A program made the translations under genes and the position numbers. 64,000 nt of DNA from Glycomyces niveus. Lineage in GTDB: Bacteria; Actinomycetota; Actinomycetes; Mycobacteriales; Micromonosporaceae. The DNA lies in contig NZ_JAGFNP010000002.1 in NCBI RefSeq assembly GCF_017592475.1, positions 397,135-461,134 on the forward strand, given 5' to 3'. The notes under the pieces were generated by a model. The model was not told where the DNA came from. It was given only the letters and a program-made list of their open reading frames with translations, and did no database searches. Of the stretch, positions 51,259 to 59,418 are shown piece after piece (within the stretch, counting starts at the first letter, position 1; every line of letters begins with the position of its first letter).

Positions 51259-52287
51259 ATGCGGTACCTCCTTGGCGACTACACCACTGAAGGCGGCCCG
51301 GGCCTCGTCGTGGCCGGGCCCGACGGCCTCGGCGCGGCCGCGGCGGTGGTCAACCCGTCGTGGGTCCACGTCGGCCCCGAAGCGGTCTACACCCTCACCG
51401 AGACCGAGCCGGGCTTCGCCGCGGCCTGGCGCCTCGGCGAGGACTTCGCGCTCGACCGGGCCGGCCAGGGCCGGTCCACCGGCGGCAACAACCCCTGCCA
51501 CGCCACTGTGGACCCGACCGGGCGCTGGCTGCTGGTCGCCAACTACGGGAACGGCGACGGGGGCGGCGCCTCGGTCGCGGTCCTGCCGATCGGCGAGGGC
51601 GGGACGCTCGGCGAGGCCGCTGACGTCTTCAAGCTCTCCGGGTCGGGCCCCGACGCGGAGCGCCAGTCCGGGCCGCACGCGCACCAGGTGGTATGCCACA
51701 TGGGACGCGTGCTGGCGGTGGACCTGGGCTCGGACCGCATCCATGCGTTCGACCTCGGGGAGGACGGCAAGCTCGCCCCGGCCGCGACCACGCAGCTCGA
51801 GCCGGGCTTCGGCCCGCGCCACCTCGCGTTCCTCGGGGACCGCGCGGTCATCGTGGGGGAGTTGGCGAACGCGGTCTCGGTCGGCTCCTTCGACGAGCGC
51901 TCGGGCGTGTTCTCCTTCGGCGTCCCGGTGCCGCTGCCCGGCGGCGGGGTCGCCGACCTCGCGGCCCTGCCCGACATCGGCCTGGAAGAGGATTCGCCGC
52001 AGGTGCTGCCCGCGGCCGTGGTCCCCGACCCCGGGCGCGGCCTGGTGTACGTCACGGTGCGCGGCACCGACCAGCTCGTGGCGATCGACCCGGTCGGGGG
52101 CACGCTCGTGCGCTCGGTCCCGGTCGGAGCCGCCTGGCCGCGCGACGCCGTGCTCACTCCCGATGGCACGCTCCTGGTGGCCTGCCAGCACTCGGGCGTC
52201 GTCAACCGGGTGGACCCCGAAGGCGGGTCGGAGCCGGTGACGGAGTGGACCGTTCCCGGCGTCACCTGCGTGGCCCCGCTCACATAG
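51259..52287 (+). CDS. lactonase family (6-phosphogluconolactonase-like) beta-propeller
   Basis: 342-aa seven-bladed beta-propeller of the Pgl/YbhE lactonase family. Blade hallmarks include NPCHATVDPTGRWLLVANYGNG (residues ~78-99), SGPHAHQVVCHMGRVLAVDLGSDRI, GFGPRHLAFL, and VYVTVRGTDQLVAI. The family hydrolyses 6-phosphogluconolactone or other lactones; the active His/Arg/Glu residues cannot be assigned by eye. Start MRYLLGDYTTEGGPG with a -10 element 6 nt upstream. The VVCHMGRV codons (51688-51707) slightly resemble the dispersed repeat, probably by chance. Confidence 0.85.
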   Translation: MRYLLGDYTTEGGPGLVVAGPDGLGAAAAVVNPSWVHVGPEAVYTLTETEPGFAAAWRLGEDFALDRAGQGRSTGGNNPCHATVDPTGRWLLVANYGNGDGGGASVAVLPIGEGGTLGEAADVFKLSGSGPDAERQSGPHAHQVVCHMGRVLAVDLGSDRIHAFDLGEDGKLAPAATTQLEPGFGPRHLAFLGDRAVIVGELANAVSVGSFDERSGVFSFGVPVPLPGGGVADLAALPDIGLEEDSPQVLPAAVVPDPGRGLVYVTVRGTDQLVAIDPVGGTLVRSVPVGAAWPRDAVLTPDGTLLVACQHSGVVNRVDPEGGSEPVTEWTVPGVTCVAPLT

Positions 52288-52340
52288 AACGTTCCGACCA
52301 GGAAACTTTGCGCCTCCTGCAAAATTTCTTCACTTGCATC

Positions 52341-52369
52341 TTGTAAACATGAGTAACCATCACTAGGGT
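52341..52369 (+). promoter_or_regulatory. promoter of the TetR gene (leaderless)
   Basis: TTGTAA (52341-52346), 17-nt spacer, TAGGGT (52364-52369), 7 nt before the ATG. AT-rich TTTGC…GCAAA half-sites upstream (52306-52323) could be an operator. Confidence 0.6.
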
Positions 52370-52376
52370 TGCTCTC

Positions 52377-52994
52377 ATGGCCGACGGCTCCGGACTCCGC
52401 GAACGCAAGAAGGCCGCCACCAAGGCGGCCCTCTCCGCGGCGACCTTCCGGCTCGCGATCGCGAAGGAAGGCGTGGAGAACGTCACGGCCGACGAGATCG
52501 CCGCCGAAGCCGGCGTCTCGACCCGCACCTTCCACAACTACTTCGCCTCGAAGGAAGCCGCGCTCCTCCACGACTTCAACGAGACCTCCAACGCGCTCCT
52601 CGCGGACCTGCGCGAGCGGGCCTCGACCCAGCCGATCTGGGACGCGATTCGCGACGCGGCCATCGAGATGCACCTCGACGAGAAGTTCGACCTCGAGATG
52701 ATGCGCTGCCGCGAGCAGCTGATCCACAACTCGCCCTCCCTCATCAAGGAGCAGTCCGGCCAGTTCATGGCGTTGTTCTCCGAGGCGATCGGCATCGTCG
52801 CGGAGAGCACCGGCACCGCGCCCACCGACCTCTACCCCCGCCTCGTGCTCGGGACCGCCCTGGTCTGCATCAAGACCACCACCGAGCACTGGCTCGCCGA
52901 TCCCGGGGAACGCACCCTCCCCGAGGCGATCACCGAGGGCTTCGCCGTCCTCGAACGCGGCATCACCCAGCCGCCCACCTTGCCCGGGAATTGA
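52377..52994 (+). CDS. TetR-family transcriptional regulator
   Basis: 205-aa TetR repressor. N-terminal HTH: LRERKKAATKAALSAATFRL then VTADEIAAEAGVSTRTFHNYF (residues ~40-60). The C-terminal helical domain is of the MftR/AcrR-like kind. It is 176 bp upstream of, and same-strand with, an MMPL transporter gene, which it probably represses. Its promoter carries AT-rich half-sites suited to autoregulation. Confidence 0.9.
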   Translation: MADGSGLRERKKAATKAALSAATFRLAIAKEGVENVTADEIAAEAGVSTRTFHNYFASKEAALLHDFNETSNALLADLRERASTQPIWDAIRDAAIEMHLDEKFDLEMMRCREQLIHNSPSLIKEQSGQFMALFSEAIGIVAESTGTAPTDLYPRLVLGTALVCIKTTTEHWLADPGERTLPEAITEGFAVLERGITQPPTLPGN

Positions 52995-53170
52995 AACCGC
53001 CCGTGAGCCAAGTCCACAACTGAACAGCAGCAAATCCAGGAAACCCGCCGTCGAAGCCGTCGGCGAACACCACCCGAGCCGACCGGCCCCGCCGCCGCAC
53101 ACCCACTGCGTCCACACCGCGCAGCGCGTGCGGCGGGGCTGGGAGGCGAACCCTGTAAGGAGCACCCAGC

Positions 53171-55414
53171 GTGGCCACCTTCCTCTACCGTCTCGGCAGA
53201 GGGTCCTTCCGACTGCGATGGCTCGTCCTCGCCGTCTGGATCCTCATAGTCGGCGGCGTCGGCGCCGCGGCGGCGACCATGCAGCAGGAGACGAACCCCG
53301 AGTTCGTCCTGCCCGGCACCGAATCCCAGGAGGCGTTCGACCTCCTCGAAGAACGCTTCCCCGAAGCCAGTGCTGACGGCGGCAGCGCCCAGATCGTGTT
53401 CGAGTCCGAGAACGGGGAACCGCTCACCGAGGGCGCCGACCGGACCGCCATCGAGGACCTCGCGGCCCTCATGCAGGACTCGCCGCAGGTCGCGGCGGTC
53501 ACGAGCCCGTTCGCGACCGACGAGGCCGGCAACCCGATCGGGATGATCTCGGCCGACGGCCAGACCATCGCCGTCATGCAGGTCACCTACGCCGAGCCGG
53601 CCATGGAGCTCGAGGAGTCCACGGTGGACTACCTCGAGGACGCCGTGGCCGACACCGAGGACGCGGGCGTCCGCGTCGAGGTCGGCGGCGACGTCCTCCA
53701 GGCGATGCCCGAGACCGGGACGACCGAGCTCATCGGCATCGTCGTGGCCCTGATCGTCCTCGTGGTCACCTTCGGCGCCCTCATCGCGGCGGGCCTGCCG
53801 ATCATCACCGCGGTGCTCGGCGTCATGCTCACCACCGCAGGGATCCTGGCGGCGACCTCGTTCATGAACGTCAGCGAGTCCACCGGCACGCTGGCCTCGA
53901 TGATCGGTCTCGCCGTCGGCATCGACTACGCGCTGTTCATCCTTTCGCGCTACCGCAGTGAACTCGCCAAGGACGGCCGGGTCGAGGACAAGCGCGCCCG
54001 CGCCGAGGCCATGGGCCGCGCCGTCGGCACCGCCGGCTCGGCCGTGTTCTTCGCGGGCCTGACGGTCGTGATCGCGCTCCTGGGCCTGTCGGTCGTGAAC
54101 ATCCCGTTCCTGACCGAGATGGCCGTGGCCGCCGCGGTCACCGTCGTCATCGCGGTGCTCATCGCCGTCACCCTGCTCCCGGCCTTCGCCGGGTTCGCCG
54201 GGAAGCGGATCTTCACCAAGCGGCAGCGCCGCCGCATCGCCGAGGGGCTGCACGGCGCGAAGCCCAACGGCGGCAAGCGCTGGGCCGGCTTCGTCACCCG
54301 CCACCCGATCCTGGTCGCCCTCGTGGGCATCGTCGGCCTCGGCACGCTCGCCTACCCGGCGCTCGACCTGGAGCTGGGTCTGCCCGACGCCGGGTCCTCC
54401 GGTGAGGAGACCACCCAGCGGCAGGCGTACGACCTCATCAGCGAGGGCTTCGGCGAAGGCTTCAACGGGCAGCTCATCATCGTGGGCGACCTCGAGGACG
54501 GCGTCGACGCGATGACGGCCGCGCAGGACATCACCGACGAGCTGGGCGGCATCGACGGCATCGCCGTCGTGGGCCAGGCGTTCCCGAACGCCGACCTGGA
54601 CACCGTCATGGTCACCCTCATTCCGGAGACCGGGCCGTCCGACCACGCCACCAATGAGCTCGTGCACGAGATCCGCGGGGTCCTCGCCGACGACGCGGAC
54701 GCCGACTGGGCCGTCACCGGTGCCACCGCGCTCAACATCGACATCTCCGACAACCTCAACGACGCGCTGCTGCCGTACATGCTCATCGTGGTCGGCCTCG
54801 CGGCGCTCATCCTGCTGCTGGTGTTCCGGTCGATCCTGGTGCCGGTCACGGCCACGCTCGGATTCATGCTCAGCGTGTTCGCCGCGCTCGGCGCGCTCGT
54901 CGCGGTCTTCCAGTGGGGCTGGATGGCGGAGCTGTTCAATGTGGACCAGCCCGGCCCGATCATGTCGATGATGCCGATCCTCATGATCGGCCTCGTCTTC
55001 GGCCTCGCGATGGACTACCAGATCTTCCTGGTCACACGCGTCCGCGAAGCGTACGTGCACGGCGCCGACCCGAAGCAGGCCATCGTGGAGGGCTACGGCC
55101 ACTCCTCGCGGGTCGTGGTCGCGGCCGCGCTCATCATGATCAGCGTGTTCGCGGCGTTCATCTTCAGCGGCGAGGCGATGATCGCGGCGATGGGCTTCGG
55201 CCTGGCCGCGGCTGTCATCTTCGACGCGTTCGTGGTCCGCATGGCGATCATCCCCGCGATCATGGCCCTCATGGGCCGCGGCTCGTGGTGGATCCCCAAG
55301 TGGCTCGACCGCATCCTGCCGAACGTCGACGTCGAAGGCGACAAGCTCCAGCAGCACCTCGCCAAGGACGCCCCGCACGAGGACGAGCGCGAGCTCGTCG
55401 GAGCGTCCAAGTAG
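53171..55414 (+). CDS. MMPL-family (RND superfamily) transporter
   Basis: 747-aa protein with 12 predicted membrane segments in two halves and large extracytoplasmic loops after helices 1 and 7. Helix-4-like elements GIDYALFILSRYRSELA (residues ~244-260) and GLAMDYQIFLVTRVREAY carry the proton-relay Asp-Tyr pairs of MmpL/SCO-type exporters of lipids or drugs. The cargo is unknown; TetR control suggests an efflux response. GTG start after AAGGAG. Confidence 0.93.
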   Translation: MATFLYRLGRGSFRLRWLVLAVWILIVGGVGAAAATMQQETNPEFVLPGTESQEAFDLLEERFPEASADGGSAQIVFESENGEPLTEGADRTAIEDLAALMQDSPQVAAVTSPFATDEAGNPIGMISADGQTIAVMQVTYAEPAMELEESTVDYLEDAVADTEDAGVRVEVGGDVLQAMPETGTTELIGIVVALIVLVVTFGALIAAGLPIITAVLGVMLTTAGILAATSFMNVSESTGTLASMIGLAVGIDYALFILSRYRSELAKDGRVEDKRARAEAMGRAVGTAGSAVFFAGLTVVIALLGLSVVNIPFLTEMAVAAAVTVVIAVLIAVTLLPAFAGFAGKRIFTKRQRRRIAEGLHGAKPNGGKRWAGFVTRHPILVALVGIVGLGTLAYPALDLELGLPDAGSSGEETTQRQAYDLISEGFGEGFNGQLIIVGDLEDGVDAMTAAQDITDELGGIDGIAVVGQAFPNADLDTVMVTLIPETGPSDHATNELVHEIRGVLADDADADWAVTGATALNIDISDNLNDALLPYMLIVVGLAALILLLVFRSILVPVTATLGFMLSVFAALGALVAVFQWGWMAELFNVDQPGPIMSMMPILMIGLVFGLAMDYQIFLVTRVREAYVHGADPKQAIVEGYGHSSRVVVAAALIMISVFAAFIFSGEAMIAAMGFGLAAAVIFDAFVVRMAIIPAIMALMGRGSWWIPKWLDRILPNVDVEGDKLQQHLAKDAPHEDERELVGASK

Positions 55415-55426
55415 CCGATGCCTGAA

Positions 55427-55457
55427 GGGGACCGGGCCCACCCCCGGCCCGGTCCCC
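55427..55457 (+). terminator. hairpin terminator
   Basis: 12-bp stem GGGGACCGGGCC / GGCCCGGTCCCC with 7-nt loop, 12 bp after the MMPL stop. Confidence 0.72.
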
Positions 55458-55483
55458 TCCGGCGTTCGGCGAACGGGGGACCC

Positions 55484-56185
55484 ATGACGGTCTTCTACTG
55501 GGCGATGCTCATCCTCATCGGCATGGTGGTCGCGGACTTCTTCGTCCCGATGCTTCCGAGCGCGACGCTCGTGACCGCCGCCGCCGGGCTCGTCTTCGGC
55601 AATCCGCTCCTCATCGGCGTGCTGCTCGTCGGGGCCGCCGTCGCCTCCTGGCTCGGCGAGTTCCTCGGCTACCGGCTGTTCCGGTCGCTGCGGGCCGGGC
55701 TCGCGCGCCGCAGCCCGCGCGTCGTGCGCGGGCTCGTGACCGGCACAGTCGCGAAACTCGAAGCGCTCCTGCAGCGCACCATCAGCGACCACCCGTACCG
55801 CACGACGATGGTGGCGCGGTTCCTGCCGGCCGGCCGCACCGCGCTGGCGTGGGCGGCGGCCGGTACTGCCAGGCCGCCGTACGCGCGCATGGCCGCCCTC
55901 GGGGGCGTGCTGTGGGCGGCGTACTCGGTCGGCCTAGGCCTGGTGATCGCCTGGATCGCCGGGCCGGGACTCCAGTCGCTCGTCGGCTCGGTGGTGACGG
56001 TGGCGGCCGTGGGGCTGTTCCTCGGCTGGCTCGCCCGCCGCTGGCAGCGGACCCACCCCGACAGCGTCGTGAACACCGCGACCGCTGCAGTAGTCCTCGC
56101 CGCGCAGCCCGCACCCGACGCGGCGCTCCCGGCGCCGGCTGACGAGCCGGACGGCGCGGGCGGATCGGCGGCCCGGGCCGCTTGA
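55484..56185 (+). CDS. DedA-family (SNARE-associated/VTT) membrane protein
   Basis: 233-aa DedA-like protein. Conserved elements: DFFVPMLPSATLVTAAAGLVF, GAAVASWLGEFLGYRLFR, and the mid-helix MVARFLPAGRTALAWAAAG (residues ~110-128, with the F/R-x-x-P-x-x-R motif). Family members are proposed to flip or traffic membrane lipids and support proton-motive force. A Pro/Ala-rich tail (~45 residues) is non-conserved. GAACGGGGGA precedes the ATG. Followed by a dispersed repeat and a terminator. Confidence 0.87.
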   Translation: MTVFYWAMLILIGMVVADFFVPMLPSATLVTAAAGLVFGNPLLIGVLLVGAAVASWLGEFLGYRLFRSLRAGLARRSPRVVRGLVTGTVAKLEALLQRTISDHPYRTTMVARFLPAGRTALAWAAAGTARPPYARMAALGGVLWAAYSVGLGLVIAWIAGPGLQSLVGSVVTVAAVGLFLGWLARRWQRTHPDSVVNTATAAVVLAAQPAPDAALPAPADEPDGAGGSAARAA

Positions 56186-56193
56186 AAGGGCCT

Positions 56194-56214
56194 GTGGCAT
56201 ATCACATGTGACAC
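56194..56214 (-). repeat. dispersed 21-bp repeat, copy 13
   Basis: GTGGCATATCACATGTGACA, 9 bp past the DedA stop and abutting the terminator. Confidence 0.8.
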
Positions 56215-56216
56215 AG

Positions 56217-56252
56217 CAGCAGGACCCGTCCAGACTCGGACGGGTCCTGCTG
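56217..56252 (+). terminator. hairpin terminator
   Basis: 15-bp stem CAGCAGGACCCGTCC with loop AGACTC. Confidence 0.78.
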
Positions 56253-56300
56253 TGCCTTCTCGTGGTATTGCGATGCGTCAATGTCTGGCTCGAATGGCAA

Positions 56301-56355
56301 TTGTCGAAAATCTGACAAATACCCGTGTTTAGTGTCCTTTGCGGACCGGTACCCT
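56301..56355 (+). promoter_or_regulatory. ramR upstream region with dyad
   Basis: TTGTC-N8-GACAA (56301-56318) is an operator-like dyad in an AT-rich stretch; TACCCT (56350-56355) could be the -10, with a weak -35 (TTTAGT, 56328-56333). Confidence 0.45.
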
Positions 56356-56433
56356 GAGGCCTGAAACCAGAGAGCCCGGACACGACGGGTGGGCGTCGGC
56401 AGGGAGTTGCGAAGGTGAGACAGGTGGGAGTCC

Positions 56434-57033
56434 ATGATCCGTGTACTCGTCCAGCACGACCAGTGCCTCTGGCACACCGCACTGCACCGCGGCCTGGCAG
56501 GCGAGCAGGGCATCGTCATCGAAGACGCCGAACGCGATGAGGACGCGCTGGCCGCCGCCCTGCGACTGCGGCCCGACATCCTCGTCCACGACTCCGCTTT
56601 AATGCCCCCCGAGTGCGCCGAAGCACTCTGCACGGCCCTCCCCGACACGAGCGTCCTGCTCCTCGTCGACCCCACCCGCAACGCCGGTCTCGCACAAGAC
56701 CTCGCCCGGCTCGCCCCACGCGTTGGGTTCATGACCACCGGCGAGACCTTCGAACGGCTCATCGACGCGATCCACCGGCTCACCGGCGGCGAGGCCGTGA
56801 TCGACGCCGGGATCGCGCTGGCGGCCATGCGCGCCCGGAGCAACCCGCTCACGAAGCGGGAGCGGGAGGTCCTGAGCCTCGTCGGGACGGGCGCGACGAC
56901 GCGGGAGATCGCGGAGTCCCTGTTCCTGCGGGTGGAGACGGTGCGCAATTACCTGTCGAACTCGATCCACAAGTCGGGGGCGCGCAGCCGCATCGACGCG
57001 GTGCGCATCGCTCAGGAGGCGGGCTGGATCTGA
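56434..57033 (+). CDS. ramR: RamR/AmfR-type LuxR regulator of the lanthipeptide cluster
   Basis: 199-aa NarL-like regulator. The N-terminal receiver is atypical: the acidic pocket is QHDQ rather than DD, a possible phospho-Asp remains in LVHDSALMPPE, and the conserved Thr and Lys are missing (LLLVDP, VGFMTTGE). The C-terminal HTH is intact (PLTKREREVLSLVGTGATTR, ETVRNYLSNSIHKSGA). This matches RamR/DesR-like orphan regulators that activate ramCSAB. Codon 56 is TTA (56599-56601), the rare bldA codon. Its 3' end overlaps the convergent ramB gene by 22 bp. Confidence 0.85.
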   Translation: MIRVLVQHDQCLWHTALHRGLAGEQGIVIEDAERDEDALAAALRLRPDILVHDSALMPPECAEALCTALPDTSVLLLVDPTRNAGLAQDLARLAPRVGFMTTGETFERLIDAIHRLTGGEAVIDAGIALAAMRARSNPLTKREREVLSLVGTGATTREIAESLFLRVETVRNYLSNSIHKSGARSRIDAVRIAQEAGWI

Positions 57034-59021
57034 GCCGCGGCGCGGGCCGTCGCCTTGGGCGGCAACGGGTCTGTCGAGACGTCGGCTCCCCAGTGCGCGA
57101 GCAGGCGTCGGTACAGCGGCGACGTCTCGTGCAGGTGCTCGTGGTCGCCGATGGCGGCGGTGCCGCCGTCGAGGACGAGCAGGCGGCGGGCGCGCATTGC
57201 GGAACTCGCGCGGTGTGCGATGACGATGAGGGTCCCGCGGGCGGCGAACGCCGCCTCGGCGCGGGCCTCGGCGGCGGGGTCGAGATGGCAGGTGGCCTCG
57301 TCGAGGACCGCGATCGGGGCGGGGGAGCGGTAGGCGCGGGCGAGCGCGATGATCTGCCGCTCCCCGGCGGAGAGACGGCTCGGCTCGAGTTCCGCGCCGA
57401 GCCCGCCGAGCCGCTCGACCAGGGGCGCCGCGCCCACGGCGCGGACGGCGTCGACGAGTTCGGCGTCCGAGGATGCGGGGGCCAGGTAGCGCAGGTTGTC
57501 TCTGACCGTGCCGGTGAAGACGTAGGCCTCTTGCGGGATGAGCACACGCCGCTCGGCGAGTTCGGCGGTGGTGAGGGTCCGGGCCTCGGTGTGGCCGTAG
57601 GCGACGGTGCCCGAGGCGGGTCGCAGGAGGCCGCAGAGCAACGCGGCCAGTGTGGACTTGCCGATACCGCTGGGGCCGATGATCGCGAGATGGTCGCCTG
57701 CGGGGACGGTGAGGTCGAGTTCGCGGAGGACTGGTGCGGCGTGGGGACCGTAGGCGAAGGTGAGGCTATGGGCTGCAAGGGCGGCGGGTGCCGTGGAGCC
57801 GGCCGGGTCAGGGGTTGCGGCTGGGAGGGGGGTGCCGTTGGTGCTCGCGGGTGGGCGGCCGATGGTCGGTTTGCCCTGTACCCGGGGTCGGGTGTGTCGG
57901 AGCTCGAGGCCCCCTGAATCAATGGTCGCGCGGGGGTGCGACATTTCGCTGGTCGCGCTGGTCGCGCTGGTCGCGCTGGTGGTCGGGTGTGAGGGCGGAG
58001 CCGGGGATTCGGGCGCGGGTGAGCGCGGGATCGCAGCAGTGGGACGGGCGGATTCAGCCGACTTCTCGATCCGGTCCACGGTCGTCCTCGTCTCTGGGTT
58101 GAGTATGCGGCTCAAGGCGACACAGAGTCGAAGGCCGCTGTTGCCGAGGCCCGAGATGAGGCTGTTGAGCGCGGGCTGGAGTCCGGTGAGGACATAAAGC
58201 AATGCGCCAGTTAGCGCCCCGGCGGTGAGGCCCCTGTCGGCGAGCCAGGGTGCGGCCGTGAGGACTGCAATGAGCGGGAGCCAGCCGCCCACTGCGAAAC
58301 ACATGGCGCGCAAGGCCGCCGCGCCGGCGAGTGCGCGCTCCGCCGCAGCGAGGCGGTCGATGGGGCCGGCGGTGAACCCTTCGGCGTAGGCCTCGCCGCC
58401 GCAGGCGGCGAGATCGGTTGCGGCGGAGGCGACCTGGCCGACGTGCGCGGCGAGGCGTTCGTCGGCTTCGGCGGCGCGCCGGTGCCGGTCGGCCGCGAAG
58501 CCCATGGTGGCGATGAAGCCGATGAGTCCCAGGAGGAACGGCGGCAGCACGAACATGGCGAGGAGCGGGTCGAGGGCGAGGAGGCCTACGGTGACGCCGA
58601 TCGAGGTGACCAGGCAGCCGCGGACGGCGAGCACCACGCCCGCGTACGAGTCGCGGGCGATCTCGACCTGTCGGGCGAGCCGCGAGACGGCTCCGGGATC
58701 GGGTCGTCCTGCCACTGCGGCGTGTAGCGCGTGACATATCACATGGCGCACCAGGCGGTCCCGGAAAGGCTCCACTGTCGCGCCGAGGGTCGCGTAGAGG
58801 CCGCGGGTGCCGAATGCGCCGACTGCTGCCGCGGCCATGAGTCCGCCGAGCCAGGCGGCGCCGGTCCAGGGGTGTCCGGCGAGGAACCCGTCGTCGAGAG
58901 CGCGGGCGACCATGAAGCCGAAGAGCGCAGTCGGGAGCGTTTCGGGGAGCGACCAGAGGAAGAGCGCGATCAGCGCCCGGGGGCGCAGCCCGGATGCGGC
59001 GTATCGCAGTACGGCCTTCAT
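57012..59021 (-). CDS. ramB: ABC transporter (TMD-NBD fusion), RamB-like
   Basis: 669-aa half-transporter. Six membrane helices occupy residues ~15-300 (first ALIALFLWSLPETLPTALFG). The ATPase has Walker A IGPSGIGKSTLAALLCG (residues ~448-464), signature SRLSAGERQIIALARAYR and Walker B IAVLDEATCHLDP. Between them sits a ~110-residue low-complexity linker (residues ~305-417) with a TSATSATSATS repeat and an in-frame copy of a 67-bp inverted-repeat element. Around residue 95, VRHVICHALHAA is encoded by a dispersed-repeat copy. Start at 59021 (MKAVLRYAASG) is preferred to 59066, which begins in a repeat. Exports the lanthipeptide with RamA (inference). Confidence 0.87.
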   Translation of the reverse strand: MKAVLRYAASGLRPRALIALFLWSLPETLPTALFGFMVARALDDGFLAGHPWTGAAWLGGLMAAAAVGAFGTRGLYATLGATVEPFRDRLVRHVICHALHAAVAGRPDPGAVSRLARQVEIARDSYAGVVLAVRGCLVTSIGVTVGLLALDPLLAMFVLPPFLLGLIGFIATMGFAADRHRRAAEADERLAAHVGQVASAATDLAACGGEAYAEGFTAGPIDRLAAAERALAGAAALRAMCFAVGGWLPLIAVLTAAPWLADRGLTAGALTGALLYVLTGLQPALNSLISGLGNSGLRLCVALSRILNPETRTTVDRIEKSAESARPTAAIPRSPAPESPAPPSHPTTSATSATSATSEMSHPRATIDSGGLELRHTRPRVQGKPTIGRPPASTNGTPLPAATPDPAGSTAPAALAAHSLTFAYGPHAAPVLRELDLTVPAGDHLAIIGPSGIGKSTLAALLCGLLRPASGTVAYGHTEARTLTTAELAERRVLIPQEAYVFTGTVRDNLRYLAPASSDAELVDAVRAVGAAPLVERLGGLGAELEPSRLSAGERQIIALARAYRSPAPIAVLDEATCHLDPAAEARAEAAFAARGTLIVIAHRASSAMRARRLLVLDGGTAAIGDHEHLHETSPLYRRLLAHWGADVSTDPLPPKATARAAAQIQPAS
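57876..57941. repeat. inverted-terminal-repeat mini-element, copy A (in ramB linker)
   Basis: About 66 bp from CTGTACCCGGGGTCGGGTGT to GTCGCGCGGGGGTGCGA. Similar over its full length to copy B; ends are imperfect inverted repeats of CCGTACCCC. Read in frame within the ramB linker. Confidence 0.65.
57948..57982. repeat. 9-bp tandem repeat in the ramB linker
   Basis: GCTGGTCGC, 3.8 copies in a row; encodes the ATS repeats on the minus strand. It directly follows the mini-element. Confidence 0.8.
58729..58749 (+). repeat. dispersed repeat, copy 14 (inside ramB)
   Basis: CGTGACATATCACATGGCGC (58730-58749), in frame as VRHVICHALHAA of the exporter. Confidence 0.7.
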
Positions 59022-59052
59022 GAGCAGTTCCGGAGATGGGAGGCGCGGTAAT

Positions 59053-59066
59053 GCGTGACATTCCAC
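59053..59066 (+). repeat. dispersed repeat, copy 15 (internally shortened)
   Basis: GCGTGACATTCCAC: both ends of the consensus are present, about 7 central bases are missing. Confidence 0.5.
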
Positions 59067-59250
59067 TGTGCCTTCTGGTGGATGCGGTGATCCGAGGAAG
59101 GCGCAGTCCGGGTGCGGGGGTGGCGGGCGCGCGGTGCCGAAGGGCGGGGATGGTGGGGGTGCAATGCTGCGATGCTGCGGCGGTGGACGTGCGTCGCCGG
59201 GTTGCGGGGATGGCGGGGATGGCGGGGGCGTGCAGGATGATGAGGGCTGG

Positions 59251-59317
59251 CCGTACCCCGGGGTCGGGTGTGTTGGTTCGCAGTCGCCCCCGGTCCAATG
59301 GTGGCGCGGGGGTACGG
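59251..59317. repeat. inverted-terminal-repeat mini-element, copy B
   Basis: 67 bp bounded by CCGTACCCCG and GGGGGTACGG (9 of 10 bases complementary). Shares GGGGTCGGGTGTGT, CAATGGT and GCGCGGGGGT with copy A in the same order and spacing. Confidence 0.65.
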
Positions 59318-59418
59318 CAGCCGTGAGAGGGCTTTGCCACGCGGTCGGGCGTGTCGGGTTGGGCAGCGGGGTGCCGAGGCACGGGCGTCGCGCCCGTTTC
59401 CTGTTCGATGGTGGTGGG

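Larger units (their letters stand above)
59022..59418. other. 397-bp gap between ramA and ramB
   Basis: Unusually long spacer inside a collinear cluster. It holds a truncated dispersed repeat (59053-59066), GGGGATGGCG-type short repeats (around 59150-59230) and mini-element copy B (59251-59317). No gene is supported. Confidence 0.6.

Noticed and set aside
51688..51707. GTATGCCACATGGGACGCGT in the lactonase gene as a repeat copy
   Set aside because: Matches only one half-unit, no symmetric partner, ordinary coding context.
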